Of a stretch of DNA of 54,593 nt, positions 44,197 to 54,000 are shown piece by piece. A model generated the notes under the pieces. The model was not told the DNA's origin and made no database searches. It saw nothing but the letters and a program-made list of their open reading frames with translations. The stretch lies in NCBI GenBank assembly GCA_000293845.2, contig ALYF01000008.1, positions 1 to 54,593 on the forward strand. The letters run 5' to 3'. The DNA comes from an alpha proteobacterium IMCC14465. GTDB lineage: Bacteria; Pseudomonadota; Alphaproteobacteria; RS24. Each line of letters opens with the position of its first letter. Within the stretch, counting starts at the first letter, position 1. A program made the position numbers and the translations under genes.

Positions 44197-45042
44197 ATGG
44201 ATGCCGCCAATCTTACAGGAAAAATTGCACTTATCACCGGCGGCGCCGCGGGCATTGGGCGCGCCATTGCTGAGGCTTATGCGGTGCATGGCGCCAAAAT
44301 CGTCATTGCCGACAAAAATAAAGAGCGATGTGACGCTGTTCAAAGCGACTTCGCGGAAAAAGGCTATGACGCGCTGGTGAGCCATACAGATGTCACCAAT
44401 ACCGCGCAAGTTCAATCCATGATGGTCGCTGTCAATGAGCGGTTCGGGAAACTGAATATTTTGGTCAATAATGTTGGCGACTTTCTGGAATTGATTAAGC
44501 CGTTTCAAGACTTCACCGATGATGAGATTGACGCCTTGTTCAACGCCAATCTGAATTCCATGTTCAAAGTCACGCGCGGGGCTATCCCCCTGCTCGAAAA
44601 AGGTGGCGCAGGTGGCAGTATCATTAACATCTCATCCATCGAGGCCTTTCGCGGCATTCCGACGGCGGTAGTCTATTCGGCGTTCAAGCATGCCATTACC
44701 GGCTTCACCCGAAGCCTGTCACTGGACCTCGGGCCTTCGGGCATTCGGGTCAATGCTATCGCGCCTGAGACAACAGAAACCGAACAAGTGTCACCCGTCG
44801 ATATGACGCCAGAAAAATATAAGGATCACATTCCGCGCTGGAATCCATCCGGACGGTTTGGCAAACCTTCAGATGCCGCCGGTTGCGCCCTTTTTCTGGG
44901 CTCTGATATGTCTGCATGGGTGAATGGAGCTACAATTAACCTTGATGGTGGCGCGCTCGCCGCTGCTGGCTGGTACAGAACACCAAGCAATAATTGGACC
45001 GTCGCGCCGGTGGTTATCGGAGACGGGTTCGGCTATTCTTGA
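44197..45042 (+). CDS. SDR-family dehydrogenase
   Basis: The 281-residue protein is a classical SDR: LITGGAAGIGRAIAEAYAV for NAD(P), LVNNVGDFLEL, INISSIEAFRG with the catalytic Ser, YSAFKHAITGFTRSLSLDLG with YxxxK, and IRVNAIAPETTETE. C-terminal NGATINLDGG is the usual 3-oxoacyl-reductase-like ending. Substrate is unknown. ATG 44197 has GGGAGGG before it; an open frame continues 55 codons upstream but lacks any start with a ribosome site and family similarity. Confidence 0.9.
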   Translation: MDAANLTGKIALITGGAAGIGRAIAEAYAVHGAKIVIADKNKERCDAVQSDFAEKGYDALVSHTDVTNTAQVQSMMVAVNERFGKLNILVNNVGDFLELIKPFQDFTDDEIDALFNANLNSMFKVTRGAIPLLEKGGAGGSIINISSIEAFRGIPTAVVYSAFKHAITGFTRSLSLDLGPSGIRVNAIAPETTETEQVSPVDMTPEKYKDHIPRWNPSGRFGKPSDAAGCALFLGSDMSAWVNGATINLDGGALAAAGWYRTPSNNWTVAPVVIGDGFGYS

Positions 45043-45083
45043 TGATAATCAACGATTTGGAACAATCACCGTATCGTAGAAAC

Positions 45084-45455
45084 CTACATGTCCATCTTAT
45101 AGAAACAAATTTTATTATTATCTAAATCTCGGACATAAACCCCGTAAAACCCCGCAGAAGCTTCTTGATTTATGTCGCTAACATAAGAAGCATTTATTTT
45201 TTTTGCATGGTTTTTCATAAAATCCACCTTGTCAGAAGATGAAACATTAATGGCTATCATCGTCCCGTTACCATTTGTAGCCACTCCACCATCTGCAGGG
45301 GTGCATATCCCAAACATTGACCCATTGCCATCAGTATAAAGCTGGACCCTGTCTGTGTGAGGGCCACGCTTAAAGTCTATCGGTTCTAATAGCTGGTCAT
45401 AAAACGCCAAGGATTTCTCTAAATCATTAGTTCCGAATAAAACATATCCAATCAT
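45084..45455 (-). CDS. VOC-family (glyoxalase/dioxygenase fold) protein
   Basis: The 123-residue protein has one VOC module: MIGYVLFGTNDLEKSLAFYD at the N-terminus, MFGICTPADGG in the middle and FYGVYVRDLDNNKICFY at the end. It resembles small glyoxalase-like proteins of unknown substrate; first-position His of the usual metal site is absent (GYVLF), so it may not be a metalloenzyme. Its ATG overlaps the TGA of the 2OG oxygenase gene by four bases, so the two are translated together. Confidence 0.8.
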   Translation of the reverse strand: MIGYVLFGTNDLEKSLAFYDQLLEPIDFKRGPHTDRVQLYTDGNGSMFGICTPADGGVATNGNGTMIAINVSSSDKVDFMKNHAKKINASYVSDINQEASAGFYGVYVRDLDNNKICFYKMDM

Positions 45456-46303
45456 TTTTTTTCACCTAATCCTATTTCTGTTAGCCGTTCGCGAAGATAA
45501 GTTTTCGCTGTATGAGTTTCAGATAGCCTAACATCGGGCCTTGGATGAAGAAAGAAAGGAACCGAATATCTGGAGTTGTTTTGACCATGCTCAGGATTGA
45601 TAACCCTGTGTGTCGCAGACGGATAATAATTATGCGTCGCCAGTTGCAGCATATCAGCCGAATTTACCGTAATCATATCATCTTGACATGGAACATTAAT
45701 CCACTCGCCTTGCAATGTTTTTGTTTGAAGCCCCGGCTCCGAACCAGCCAATAAAATCGTAATGAGATTTATATCCTCATGAGCCGCCGCACGCTCTGCT
45801 AGTAGGGCTTCTTTTTCTTCTATGGGAGGGTAATGCAACACGCGCATTAGATTTTCTTCACTATCAGTCAGCATATCAGATAAGTGATGCGTCATTGTTT
45901 CTTTCACGCCATCCGGCAATCCAATTTCTAACCACTGGAGGAGTTGCGTTCCTAAATCGAGTAACTCTGAATAAAGTTTTCGCGTTATTATCTCACATTC
46001 AGCTGGCAATGGAGAAAATGGATATACATGAAAGAATTCTTTTAAATCTTTCTCGGAATTGCCCTTAGCGTTTTCAGATTGATAAGGGAAATATCCAGAA
46101 TGTGTTAGAGGGTCTCTTAACCAAGTATTTTTATGTTTTTCCTCGGTATTAAAAAAGTCTGTCCATACCTGATAGAATGAAGATATGAGGTCTTTATTAA
46201 CCGGGTGATCTTTGAGAACGGCAAAGCCTGTCTCATGTAAACTTTCATGAAATTGCTCCTTAGCATCAGGAACATGAAACCCTATCACCTTAATATCCGT
46301 CAT
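45452..46303 (-). CDS. Isopenicillin N synthase-like 2OG-Fe(II) oxygenase
   Basis: The 283-residue enzyme has the DIOX_N-like start (ETGFAVLKDHPVNKDLI) and the catalytic domain: MRVLHYPPIE, AAHEDINLITILL with HxD, ATHNYYPSATHRVINPE with the distal His, and SRYSVPFFLHP with the RxS 2-oxoglutarate motif. Family members oxidise small molecules or act in secondary metabolism; substrate is not known. Coupled to a VOC gene downstream, and begins eight bases after the CNT stop, so it may share that transcript. ATG 46303 is used. Confidence 0.88.
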   Translation of the reverse strand: MTDIKVIGFHVPDAKEQFHESLHETGFAVLKDHPVNKDLISSFYQVWTDFFNTEEKHKNTWLRDPLTHSGYFPYQSENAKGNSEKDLKEFFHVYPFSPLPAECEIITRKLYSELLDLGTQLLQWLEIGLPDGVKETMTHHLSDMLTDSEENLMRVLHYPPIEEKEALLAERAAAHEDINLITILLAGSEPGLQTKTLQGEWINVPCQDDMITVNSADMLQLATHNYYPSATHRVINPEHGQNNSRYSVPFFLHPRPDVRLSETHTAKTYLRERLTEIGLGEKK

Positions 46304-46311
46304 CAATCAAC

Positions 46312-47586
46312 TCATAAACAAATACTGATAACGCTCGCGGTTATTAATGTTGCAAGTGTTCCAGCGATTATTGATCTAAAGCCAAGCTGCAGAATGTCTG
46401 TTTTTCTCTCCGGCGCAAGAATAAATAGCCCGGACAGCATAATTCCAAGACTACTGAGATTTGCAAAACCGTTAACGGCATAAAAGGTTACGATGCGTGA
46501 TCTGGGTGACAAATCCCCATCTTCAAGTTTACCCATTTCAATGAAAGCGAGAAGTTCATTAAAGACCGTTTTTACGCCCATTATCTGCCCTGCCGTCAAA
46601 GCATCCTGCCAGCTCATGCCAGTCACCCACATGAGAGGCGCCATGAATAAGCCTAATATATATTGGAGGGTAATTTCTTCCCCTCTTAGGTCGGGGAGAA
46701 AACTCAAAAAGCCGTTTAACAAATAAACCAAGGCAAGCATTACGACGATACTGGCCAATACATTTAAAAATATAATTAACCCTTGATTGGTCCCGGATGT
46801 CAGAGCATCCATAAAACCTTCATAATTATTCTCGTCTTCCTCTGCGGCATTTATCTCATTTTGTGAAGTTGAGTTTTGAGAGCTTTCTGGAGGAACCATA
46901 ATCGTCGCCACTAAAACACCTGCAAAAGCACTCAATACAGAAGAAATCAAAATATGACCGGAAACATTTTCAACATAATTGTTAAGCACAACCACATAAA
47001 CCGCAAAAACCGTCCCTGCGACTGTACACATGCCGGTCGTCATGATGATGAACAAATCTCCACGGCTCATTTTTGCTAAATAGGGTTTAATAAGCATTGG
47101 TGATTCAACCATGCCAATAAAAATATTTGCCGCTGACCCCAGCGCAGATGCTTCGCTGATATTGGATATATTTCTTATTAATTTGCCAATTTTTGAAATT
47201 ATGAACGGCAATACACCTATATAAAAGAGCAAAGCGGTGAGCGAGCTAAAAACGATAATTAAGGGTAAACCGCGGAAAGCAAAAATATACGCATCGCTTT
47301 CATCAACTAATTCAAACGGTAGGGGTGCCCCTCCCAAATATCCAAAAACGAAACTCGTACCAAACTCTGTAGCCTCTTGGAGCGTGATAATAGCTTTATT
47401 AACTGACCCGAAAAAAAATTCAGCGATTGGTGTTTTTAAAATAGCGGAAGCAAAAACTGCTTGTGTCAAAAGCAAAATAACAACCGTTTTGAGGTTAAAT
47501 TTACGTCGGTTTTCACTCAGTAATAAGGCTATGGATACAAAGATAACCAGCCCCAAAACACTTTGCAATTTTAAACCAAATTCCAT
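46312..47586 (-). CDS. Concentrative nucleoside transporter (CNT/NupC family)
   Basis: The 424-residue membrane carrier shows CNT features: FVFGYLGG, FRGLPLIIVFSSLTALLFYIG-like segments, SALGSAANIFIGMVESPMLI with the substrate-site Glu, MTTGMCTVAGTVFAVYV, GVKTVFNELLAFIEM and TFYAVNGFANLSSLGIMLSG. It imports nucleosides with sodium or protons. ATG 47586 is used because AAGGGCG lies upstream. It is divergent from the PhoX-like gene, with a multi-unit PhoB-like site between them, so nucleoside uptake may be linked to phosphate shortage. Confidence 0.9.
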   Translation of the reverse strand: MEFGLKLQSVLGLVIFVSIALLLSENRRKFNLKTVVILLLTQAVFASAILKTPIAEFFFGSVNKAIITLQEATEFGTSFVFGYLGGAPLPFELVDESDAYIFAFRGLPLIIVFSSLTALLFYIGVLPFIISKIGKLIRNISNISEASALGSAANIFIGMVESPMLIKPYLAKMSRGDLFIIMTTGMCTVAGTVFAVYVVVLNNYVENVSGHILISSVLSAFAGVLVATIMVPPESSQNSTSQNEINAAEEDENNYEGFMDALTSGTNQGLIIFLNVLASIVVMLALVYLLNGFLSFLPDLRGEEITLQYILGLFMAPLMWVTGMSWQDALTAGQIMGVKTVFNELLAFIEMGKLEDGDLSPRSRIVTFYAVNGFANLSSLGIMLSGLFILAPERKTDILQLGFRSIIAGTLATLITASVISICL

Positions 47587-47755
47587 CAAAAACGCCCTTG
47601 TAAAAAACAATCCATAACATTCTATAAGGATAGCTGTGAATTTTTTTCTCTAAGATACAAACATTGGCGTCTCAAGCTCTTAAGATTTGCGCCGGCATTC
47701 GACATAATCTGTATGATGAAAATACAAAACCATGTATTGAAAATGAGTTATGGAA

Positions 47756-47799
47756 ATTTCATTTTTTTGTCATCAAAAATTCATTTTACGGTCATCATC
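47756..47799 (+). promoter_or_regulatory. Four tandem 11-bp PhoB-like half-sites
   Basis: Four consecutive 11-mers share xxxTCAT at positions 1-7: ATTTCAT-TTTT, TTGTCAT-CAAA, AATTCAT-TTTA, CGGTCAT-CATC. PhoB binds CTGTCAT-N4 direct repeats with exactly this period. The array ends 30 bases before the PhoX-like ATG, and TTAATT at 47804 may be the -10. It may also influence the divergent CNT gene. Confidence 0.65.
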
Positions 47800-47829
47800 T
47801 GCGTTAATTAAGGTTAAAAGGAAATAAAA

Positions 47830-49884
47830 ATGAATTTAAAATTAAAAACCACACTGCTATCGGCATTATATTTCGCCACTATAGATGTTTCTTATGCAAC
47901 TGAAGCGGCGCAATCCCAAAAAACTATTGGGCAGACTACAGCTCTTATTGCTGAGGCGGGTCTCTCGGATGAATACCTAAAAGACGGTGAAAGCGGTAAT
48001 GTTAATTTTCCGTTTGCTTCTTTTAAAGCCATTGCCACCATTGGCGAAGTCGATGCCAAATCCGGTTTGGCGCTAACCGGGTATCCTGATGGTCATGCCG
48101 TGTGGTTGAAAGATAATAATACTATTCGTGTCGTCTATCAAAGTGAGTCATATGCCACTTTAGGGCGCTCCCCTGCTCCAGAAACATACCCTTGGGAGAT
48201 GGAAACCGGCGTGACTTTTACCGGCTCGCATGTCCACACAATTGACTATGACCGAGAGGCTTTTGCCGAATTTTTGGATAATGATAAAGCCGCCAACACA
48301 ATGGTCAAAACGTCAGGCAAGCTATTTAATAAGATATATAACGGCTTCGGCAATTTAGTGACCCCCTCCTCCCCTGACACAACAAATTTGTCTGGTAAGT
48401 GGGGCAATCAGACACGTCCTGATGGCACAGTCATCCAATTCAAACCGAAATACGCTCTGAGTGAAGCAGACTTTTTCTTCCAGAGTTTTTGTGGCGCTTG
48501 GTATGAGCCCGCCAATAAATATGGCGAAGGTATGGGCTTCTCTGATGATGTATGGCTGGCCGCTGAAGAATGGGAAATCAGCCCTATGTTTCCATCCGAT
48601 GATAAAGACGCAAACGCCACACTCGGACTTGCGAGCATTGTGGTGGATATCGCCAATAAAACAGCCTACACCGCCCCTGCACTAGGGCAGACGGGTTATG
48701 AAAAACTGATGCCTATTCATTCAGGCCATAAGGATTATGTGGTTATTGTTGCTGCCGGCTATAATCATGGCTATGAACCCGCCCCGAACCGCATTTATAT
48801 AGGCATGAAAAATCGTGCGGCCAATGGCAGACAGATTGATTATCAAACCGCCTCACCACGCGATGCCTTTCTCGCGCGCAATGGTTTATTGTACGGAAAA
48901 ATCTATGGCCTGGCACTGACTCCTGAGACTTTTGCCGCATTAGGTCTGGAAGTTAACCCTCAGGACAAAATGGTTGATAGCTATCTGAAAAATGCTGACG
49001 CACCGGATAGATTTCAGGGGCGCTTCTATCCCACCTCATATCAATGGACCGGTTTCGACAATCCTGTTGCGGTTAAGAACACAGAAATGATGCTTTGGGA
49101 CAGTGAAGAAGAACAACCGGAAGGCTACACATTTTTCAATGGTGACACCAAAACAGAACATCCAGCCGTCGACCCCTCTGGCAAGGCGAGATATTTCCAA
49201 AACATGACGGATGAGGGTGCCTTAATGGGTTTTGATCTCGGCAATCTCGGGGAGGTGTTCGCCACCGCCAATAATGAACTACCACCTCATCTTGATGTAT
49301 CCGTTATTCGCTCGGTTGCAGCAATTGACGGGGCACTGACTGTTAAAACGGGAGGTGAATTCAAAACTGTCAAGGGTGATGCATCAATTCATCGGGATAA
49401 AGGGGTCGCTAAAATGGTGTCCCCGGACGGGCTTTATTGGTCAAAAACAGCTGATGGTGATTATTTGATTGTCGAGGAGGACTCGGGCAATGATTACGGC
49501 GAACGGAAATATGTGCTGACAATTGACGAACAAATGAATGTGGTCGACGCGCATCTTCTGGCTATCGCCGGTGGCAAATATAGTTCACGTTATCAAAAAG
49601 GTGTTTCGGCTCTTGGTGGCACATTTGTGAAAGCCGGCAGTAATGAGTTCTCCGGCAACTGGCCTGTCACAGCCCTCATTAAACGCAAATCGAATGGTGC
49701 CTTTTATTCGATGGACGAGTTGAAAGGCACGGCACGTCAAGAAATACGAAACCAAGTTCCCACCAATCGCCAGGCTTATATAGGTGCAGTCCAAGCGCGA
49801 CCGGAATCTGGAGGTGCTGTTGTCAAAAACCGTGCCGATTCAGGTGGACAACTATTTTTATATAGAATGAATCTTTCGGATTAA
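47830..49884 (+). CDS. Secreted PhoX-like (DUF839-type) beta-propeller protein
   Basis: The 684-residue protein has a signal peptide (MNLKLKTTLLSALYFATIDV, ending SYA) and mainly beta-rich sequence. SFCGAWYEPANKYGEGMG, WLAAEEWEISPMF, MVSPDGLYWSKTADGDYLIV and EEDSGNDYGERKYVL recall the acidic calcium/iron motifs of PhoX phosphatases, but the classic PhoX sequence is not reproduced, so this is a tentative family call. The PhoB-like array directly upstream and the PhoD-like gene downstream support a phosphoesterase role. AAAAGGAA precedes the ATG. Expected location is periplasm or surface. Confidence 0.5.
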   Translation: MNLKLKTTLLSALYFATIDVSYATEAAQSQKTIGQTTALIAEAGLSDEYLKDGESGNVNFPFASFKAIATIGEVDAKSGLALTGYPDGHAVWLKDNNTIRVVYQSESYATLGRSPAPETYPWEMETGVTFTGSHVHTIDYDREAFAEFLDNDKAANTMVKTSGKLFNKIYNGFGNLVTPSSPDTTNLSGKWGNQTRPDGTVIQFKPKYALSEADFFFQSFCGAWYEPANKYGEGMGFSDDVWLAAEEWEISPMFPSDDKDANATLGLASIVVDIANKTAYTAPALGQTGYEKLMPIHSGHKDYVVIVAAGYNHGYEPAPNRIYIGMKNRAANGRQIDYQTASPRDAFLARNGLLYGKIYGLALTPETFAALGLEVNPQDKMVDSYLKNADAPDRFQGRFYPTSYQWTGFDNPVAVKNTEMMLWDSEEEQPEGYTFFNGDTKTEHPAVDPSGKARYFQNMTDEGALMGFDLGNLGEVFATANNELPPHLDVSVIRSVAAIDGALTVKTGGEFKTVKGDASIHRDKGVAKMVSPDGLYWSKTADGDYLIVEEDSGNDYGERKYVLTIDEQMNVVDAHLLAIAGGKYSSRYQKGVSALGGTFVKAGSNEFSGNWPVTALIKRKSNGAFYSMDELKGTARQEIRNQVPTNRQAYIGAVQARPESGGAVVKNRADSGGQLFLYRMNLSD

Positions 49885-49964
49885 TTTCTTACTCTTTCGC
49901 CTGAGCAAGAATTCAGTCAGTATTTTATCCGAGTGTTCAATGTAAACGGTTTTCGTAGGTTGCA

Positions 49965-50987
49965 ATGTATAAGTCGCGTTTTCTTCAAGTCTTAGTATTT
50001 CTGACGTTTTTTTCCTGTGCTTCTAACGTTTTTGCAGAACCGTATAAAATTTTATTTGGGTCATGCTTAAAGCAAGATAAGCCCCTTAATATTCTTGACC
50101 AGATTTACCGTGAACAGCCGGATGCTTTTATTTTTCTCGGAGACAATGTTTACGGAGATACTGAGGCAGAAACAATGGACGCCTTAAAACAAGCCTATGC
50201 TGCCGCAGATAAATTTCTGGATAGAGACAGTCTTGGGGAAATACACGCCATTTGGGACGACCATGATTATGGCCGCAATGATGGAGGGGGGGATTATCCA
50301 TTAAAGAAACAATCAGAGGCTCTATTTCTCGATTTTTGGAAAGTGTCAACCAATGATGTCCGCCGACAGAGAGAAGGCATTTACTATGCGACGTTCCACC
50401 AAATCGGCGATATCAAAATCCAGATGATTTTTCTAGATACGCGTTATTTTCGTTCAAAACTAAAAAAATCACCTCTTAAATTCACAAAACGCTTCACGCA
50501 ATATATGCCAACTCAAGATAAAGAGGCGACCTTACTGGGGGATGCTCAATGGCTTTGGCTAGAGCAAGAATTGGCTAAATCTGCGGATATTCGAATCATT
50601 GCATCATCTATTCAGGTGCTTGCAAGCAATCATGGCTGGGAAAAATGGAGCAATTTTCCTGCTGAACGCAAAAAACTCCTTTCGGCACTAAAAACCCGTA
50701 AGGGAGGTGATATTTTGTTAATTTCAGGTGATCGACATTTCAGCGCCTTATATGAGATGCCCGGCGCTTCCATAAATTCAAAAAACAGCCTTCTCGAATT
50801 CACATCTAGTTCACTTAATAATAGCTGGAAGGGCGCAAAAGAGACTGACGAATTGATGGTGGAAGAGCCCTTTGGGCGATTGGGAAGCTACGGCAAAATC
50901 ACACTTTACCCAGAAAAACGAGAGCTTCAGCTAGACCTTATAGATGAAGACGGTAACAGAGTTTTTCACCAAAATAGAAAATTCTGA
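49965..50987 (+). CDS. PhoD-like secreted metallophosphatase
   Basis: The 340-residue protein has a signal peptide (MYKSRFLQVLVFLTFFSCAS, ending VFA) and the PhoD-like metal-binding motifs: ILFGSCLKQDKPLN, AFIFLGDNVYGD, HAIWDDHDYGRNDGGGDYP and LLISGDRHFSALYEM. These supply the Asp, Asn and His ligands of a calcium/iron phosphodiesterase or phosphomonoesterase. It is smaller than Bacillus PhoD, like many single-domain marine homologs. It follows the PhoX-like gene by 80 bases on the same strand and precedes the TonB receptor by 89. Confidence 0.88.
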   Translation: MYKSRFLQVLVFLTFFSCASNVFAEPYKILFGSCLKQDKPLNILDQIYREQPDAFIFLGDNVYGDTEAETMDALKQAYAAADKFLDRDSLGEIHAIWDDHDYGRNDGGGDYPLKKQSEALFLDFWKVSTNDVRRQREGIYYATFHQIGDIKIQMIFLDTRYFRSKLKKSPLKFTKRFTQYMPTQDKEATLLGDAQWLWLEQELAKSADIRIIASSIQVLASNHGWEKWSNFPAERKKLLSALKTRKGGDILLISGDRHFSALYEMPGASINSKNSLLEFTSSSLNNSWKGAKETDELMVEEPFGRLGSYGKITLYPEKRELQLDLIDEDGNRVFHQNRKF

Positions 50988-51076
50988 GTACAGTATTACA
51001 TTAGTCATCTTTGTTTTAACATTTTGTAATATTTCAGCCTCATACGAAGCTAGTTCTATCTTTTTAGGGGGCTTAA

Positions 51077-54000
51077 ATGCGCAAGATATTATTAGTTTTC
51101 CTTTTTACATTTTCCTTTATTTTTACATCCCAAGCTCAAGTGACGACCGCCAGCATCAAAGGTGTTGTCGGAGATATTGGAGCTGGTGTTAATAATGTAT
51201 CTGTCACAGTGACTGATACCCGAACCAACACATCTGCAACGACTAAAACTGGTGCAAATGGTGAATATTACATTCCTAATTTGAAAATTGGCGGCCCTTA
51301 TAAGGTCACCATTTCAGGTGATGGCGTCGATGAAGAGACTATTGGTGACGTGTTTCTTGAAATTGGCAAGACACAGAAAGTAGACTTCTCCTCTGAACCA
51401 GCTGCTGATGAAGTAATTGTAATGGGTCAAATGCAGAAGACTATGGACATTGCCATAGGTCCAGCATCATCCTACTCAACTGAAGATTTGAGAAACTTAC
51501 CGGGCATAAACAAGGATATTAAAGACCTTGCCCAGATAGACTCACGCCTTTTTTACGATAAGCAGAACGACTCGCTTTCTTGCATGGGCATGAATAACCG
51601 CTTTAATAGCCTTACCGTTGACGGCGTGCGCATGAATGATGGTTTCGGTCTCAAAAGTGGTGGTTACCCAACTGAGGGCATGCCATTCGCTTATGAAGCG
51701 ATTGAACAGTTCGCTGTTGAGTTCGCACCCTATGATGTCGAGTATAACGGCTTTACCTCATGCAACATTAATGCAGTCTCTAAATCCGGTAAAAACGAAT
51801 TTTTTGGAACACTCCGTTATGATTATACGGACGACAGCCTGAAAGGTGATACTCTCGAGGGAGAGTCTGTAAGCGTTCCATCTTTTGAAGAAAAAACGAT
51901 GCAGATCACGATTGGCGGACCAATTGTTGAAGATAAGCTTTTCTTCTTCGCTGCTTACGAAAAAGATGAAGGTATCGATACTTTCGAACGTGGGTATGAG
52001 GGTTCTGGTGCCATTAATGAGCTGCAAGGCTTCACTGAGGCACAATTCAATCGTGTCAGAGATGCTGCAATCAACACTTACGGTTACAATCCAGGCAGCC
52101 TGCCTTCAGGCATTGATTACGACGTTGAGAAAATTCTTCTGAAATTTGATGCAAATTTATCTGATAATCATCGGGCAACTTTGACATATAATTTCACCGA
52201 TGACGCTCATACTTATGAGTCTGATAGTGACCCTGATGAATTTGAATTTAGCCGCCATCTCTATGAAATTGGAGATGAGTTGGAAAGCGTTAATCTGGCA
52301 CTCTTCTCAGACTGGACAGATAATTTCTCCACAGAGTTCCGTTATGGCACTCTTGAACTGAATAACAGTCAAGAATGTTTGGATGGCAAAACCTTTGGTG
52401 AAATGGACATCCAAATTGGCAACAACTCTATCTATATCGGCTGTGATGACAGCCGCCATGCCAACGCAATGGACTATGAAATTGAGACCCTAAAAATCAA
52501 AGGTGAGCTTTCAGTGGGTGGCCATGTTATTACTGCTGGCTATGAAGTTGAGGATTATCAAGCTTCTAACCTTTTTGTTCAAAGTTTCTTGGGTGAGTAT
52601 GAGTTTACGTCTCTAGAAAATTTTGAAAACCAAATTGCCGATGAAATCGTTTACGGAAACGCACCAACCGGCACGCTGGGCGATGCTGAAGTGAATTTTG
52701 GTTATAAAATCTCCTCAGTATATCTTCAGGATGAGTTTTCACTCTTAGAAGGCAAACTCGATGTTACTGCCGGCTTAAGATACGATTATTACGAGTCAGG
52801 TGATTTACCGACACTTAATCCCGATTATGTTGACACATTCGGTCGGAGCAATGCGATTAACCTTGACGGCAAAGATATAATGTTACCCCGTCTTGGTCTT
52901 AACTATGAGCATGATGAGAGAACCTCACTTCGCGGCGGTATTGGCGTCTTTTCAGGCGGTAATCCAAATGTGTGGTTGGCCAACATCTACTCCGGCGACC
53001 ACATGTCAAAAGTTGAGCTAGCGCTTGATGATGACAGTCTGGTATATGGTACTAATGGTATTGATTTAACTTCATTGAACTATCAAGGCACCTGCCCTGC
53101 CGATCTTGGAACGGCGTGTCCAGGTTATTTGGTACCATCACTCCTTGCAAATGACCTTGCTTCAGGCGCCCCTAAATTTGAAATGGTAGCGCTTGATCCT
53201 AACTACGAAATTCCTTCAGAATTGAAATTTTCCTTTGGGATTTCACATATTGCCGAACTTCCGGGTGATAACTTCTTCGCGGGTGATTATGAGTTGTCTT
53301 TTGATTACATCAAATCAAAAGGTGAAGACTCAGTCGGATATATCCGTAAAGACCTGACCCTCGGCACTGACCGTGTTGCTGGTATCATCCCTCAATTGGA
53401 AGAGATTACCCCTGCAGTCGGAGACGACCCAAAAGGGACCTTGATGCTCACCAATCTACAGGGCAATGAAACGGAAACGATGACATTCGGTGTTGCCAAA
53501 GATCACGGCAATGGTTTCGACTGGAAGTTCTCATACACACATATGGACTCCCAAGATACCGGACCAATGTTGAGCAGTGTTGGTTTCACAAACTTTGACC
53601 GCAGAACATATACGCATGCGAATGAGGATGTCTTATCCAGGTCAAACTTTGAAATCGAAGACAGGTTTACGCTTGTTGCAAATTACGAGAAAGAATTTGC
53701 CCCAGATTATCTGACCAAATTCTCACTCCTCGCAACATACCAGTCAGGTCGCCCTTATAGCTTGGTTTTTGAAAATAATAACATGACGGGCTTTACACCG
53801 TATCAGGATGAGGCAGCTACACTGCTTTACATCCCGACCGGTGCTAATGATCCTAATGTTGTCTTTGATCCGGGCTTCGACCAGACAGGTTTCTTCAACT
53901 TCCTAGCTGCAACAGGTGCAAATCAATTTGCAGGTGGTCTGGCACCAAGAAACGCATTTGATGACTCGCCTGATTGGGCCAAGATCGATATCAAAATCGA

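Noticed and set aside
50988-51076. Pho box before the TonB receptor
   Set aside because: One TAGTCAT occurs, but the next units at 11-bp steps do not match well, so it is not listed as a site.
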